The notes under the pieces were generated by a model, which made no database searches, was not told where the DNA came from, and worked only from the letters and a program-made list of their open reading frames with translations. The position numbers and the translations under genes were made by a program. Below, one piece after another: positions 63,030-64,000 of a stretch of DNA of 64,000 bases; position 1 is the stretch's first letter, and every line of letters begins with the position of its first letter. Source of the stretch: Leptospirales bacterium (GTDB lineage Bacteria > Spirochaetota > Leptospiria > Leptospirales > Leptospiraceae); contig JAAFIR010000020.1 of NCBI GenBank assembly GCA_013297885.1, forward strand, positions 1 through 64,000, read 5' to 3'.

Positions 63030-64000
63030 ATGAAATATTTTTTACTCCTTTTTTTGATTTTTATATTGAATTGCAAAAAGAATTCCATTTCAGAATCAGA
63101 AAAAATTCCAATTGGCGAAATATTTTTTTATAATGAAGAAGTACAGATGTTTGAAAAACCAGAAACTTCAAATGTTTTAAAAAAATTTCATAAAACAGAT
63201 TCCGTAAAAATTTTAGAAACCAAAATTATTGATACAAAAAATCCTGATTTTTTTTACTACAAAGTTTATTTTGAAAATCAGTTTGGTTATATTCCAACAA
63301 GTTTTGAAATCAAAAAAAATATGTTTGCGTTTCTTTATGCTGCACCAAACACAAAAGCAAAAATCAAAGCAAGTTCTTTAAGAATAAGAGAAAGTCCAGA
63401 CCTTAAAGGAAAAGTAATCACTTCGGTTCCTAAAGGTGAAATTGTAGAAATTTTATGGGAAGAGCTGCTACATGAAAGGATAGATTTGAAATATGATACT
63501 TGGATGAAAATTAAAACCAAAGATGGAAAAATTGGATTTAGTTATACAGGATTTCTAAGTAAAAATTTGGAAGAAGAAAATTCAGAAAAAAATTATTTTG
63601 AACATTATAGTAATTATGAGATTAAAGGTTTTATTGAGATTGTTGATGAACCAATATATTTTTCAGAAAATGAAATATTAGTAAGTCCTGAAGATGAATC
63701 ACCCTGTGGAAAAATAAATTTAAAAATTTTTCCAAAAAAAGGAGATATTCATAAAATAAAAGCTGTAACTAGAATCGAAAATGAAAAATTTTATTTAGTT
63801 GAAAACGAGAATGGTGAAACTTGTTATGATGGATATAAGGGTTGGATTTCAGAAAAACAAGTTACATTTTTAGAAGATATTTTTAAATATACTTATGAAA
63901 AATATGGATCCAATTTTGATAAAAAATTTTTAGATGTTATTAATTCTTTTTTTAAAAATGAATTAAATGTAAAAACTTTAAAAATTGAAAATTTTAATTT
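63030..64000 (+). CDS. Bacterial-SH3-domain lipoprotein (3' end beyond the window)
   Basis: The frame runs off the right edge, with 323 full codons in view. MKYFLLLFLIFILNCKKNSI is a lipoprotein signal with Cys15. An SH3-like domain lies around residues 110-180: KIKASSLRIRESPDLKGKVI, then SVPKGEIVEIL, a TWMKIKTKDGKIGFSYTGF end. A second, weaker SH3-like part follows with SPCGKINLKIFPKKGD. Such proteins usually bind cell-wall peptides or act as surface lipoproteins. No partner gene is visible. Confidence 0.8.
   Translation, partial: MKYFLLLFLIFILNCKKNSISESEKIPIGEIFFYNEEVQMFEKPETSNVLKKFHKTDSVKILETKIIDTKNPDFFYYKVYFENQFGYIPTSFEIKKNMFAFLYAAPNTKAKIKASSLRIRESPDLKGKVITSVPKGEIVEILWEELLHERIDLKYDTWMKIKTKDGKIGFSYTGFLSKNLEEENSEKNYFEHYSNYEIKGFIEIVDEPIYFSENEILVSPEDESPCGKINLKIFPKKGDIHKIKAVTRIENEKFYLVENENGETCYDGYKGWISEKQVTFLEDIFKYTYEKYGSNFDKKFLDVINSFFKNELNVKTLKIENFN

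Noticed and set aside
1-64000. tRNA, rRNA or known riboswitch genes
   Set aside because: None recognised on either strand by eye; cloverleaf-type sequence was not found in the intergenic gaps, though a covariance search was not possible.

Overview
The window is a very AT-rich bacterial chromosome segment. I place it, with moderate confidence, in the spirochaete family Leptospiraceae. The reasons are two genes resembling the Leptospira-restricted family DUF1564, lipoproteins with relaxed spirochaete-type lipoboxes, an OmpA protein fused to a PD40 propeller, DUF1566 and Cys-rich-repeat exported proteins, and a caa3-type oxidase cluster. The base composition is lower in GC than I know for cultured Leptospira, so it is probably a divergent or uncultured relative. 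No tRNA, rRNA, phage or recognisable insertion sequence was seen.

Layout. 1-900: the end of a type I-E-like CRISPR array (15 repeats, 14 spacers, no cas genes in view). 900-2400: a decay zone with gene remnants. 2.4-10.5 kb: a hypothetical gene, OmpA/PD40 protein, Cys-rich repeat protein, two adjacent sensor kinases with complementary missing parts, a membrane-anchored small protein and SthA transhydrogenase. 10.5-13.8 kb: an island of small unknown and membrane genes and fragments. 13.8-23.6 kb: gltB, an outer-membrane lipoprotein/beta-barrel pair, tpx, an HDOD protein and an ABC ATPase without a normal start codon. 23.8-33.8 kb: membrane glycosyltransferase, lipid kinase, lipoprotein, GAF-alpha/beta hydrolase, DUF1566 protein and mfd. 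34-36.3 kb: MORN protein, DinB/BstA-like protein, DUF1564 protein. 36.8-42.1 kb: an operon of TlpA-like lipoprotein, amidotransferase, secA, DnaC-like loader and folK. 42.5-46 kb: oxyR, ahpC and ahpF. 46.1-48.8 kb: ABC-2 exporter, rppH and truncated haemoglobin. 48.8-54.7 kb: surface-glycan operon (GT2, AsnB-like, methyltransferase, membrane protein, UDP-glucuronate 4-epimerase-like). 54.9-60 kb: caa3-type cytochrome oxidase operon with SCO1 and two small membrane proteins. 60.2-64 kb: an unknown gene, a gene broken by a stop codon, a second DUF1564 gene and the start of an SH3 lipoprotein.

How the genes work together. Respiration (cox/SCO1), peroxide defence (OxyR, AhpC/AhpF, Tpx), redox balance (SthA), ammonia assimilation (GltB), protein export (SecA) and envelope building (glycan operon, lipid kinase, many lipoproteins) indicate an aerobic or microaerobic double-membrane bacterium.

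The most interesting structures are three. First, a split histidine-kinase pair: one protein has an intact ATPase domain but no phospho-acceptor histidine; the other has the histidine and a receiver but a ruined ATPase domain. Second, a dispersed intergenic element of three conserved boxes separated by two interchangeable hairpins; 11 recognisable copies alternate strictly in orientation along the window and bracket several accessory genes as inverted pairs. Third, a TAGTTATGCA repeat block around one DUF1564 gene, and a shared box just upstream of both DUF1564 genes.
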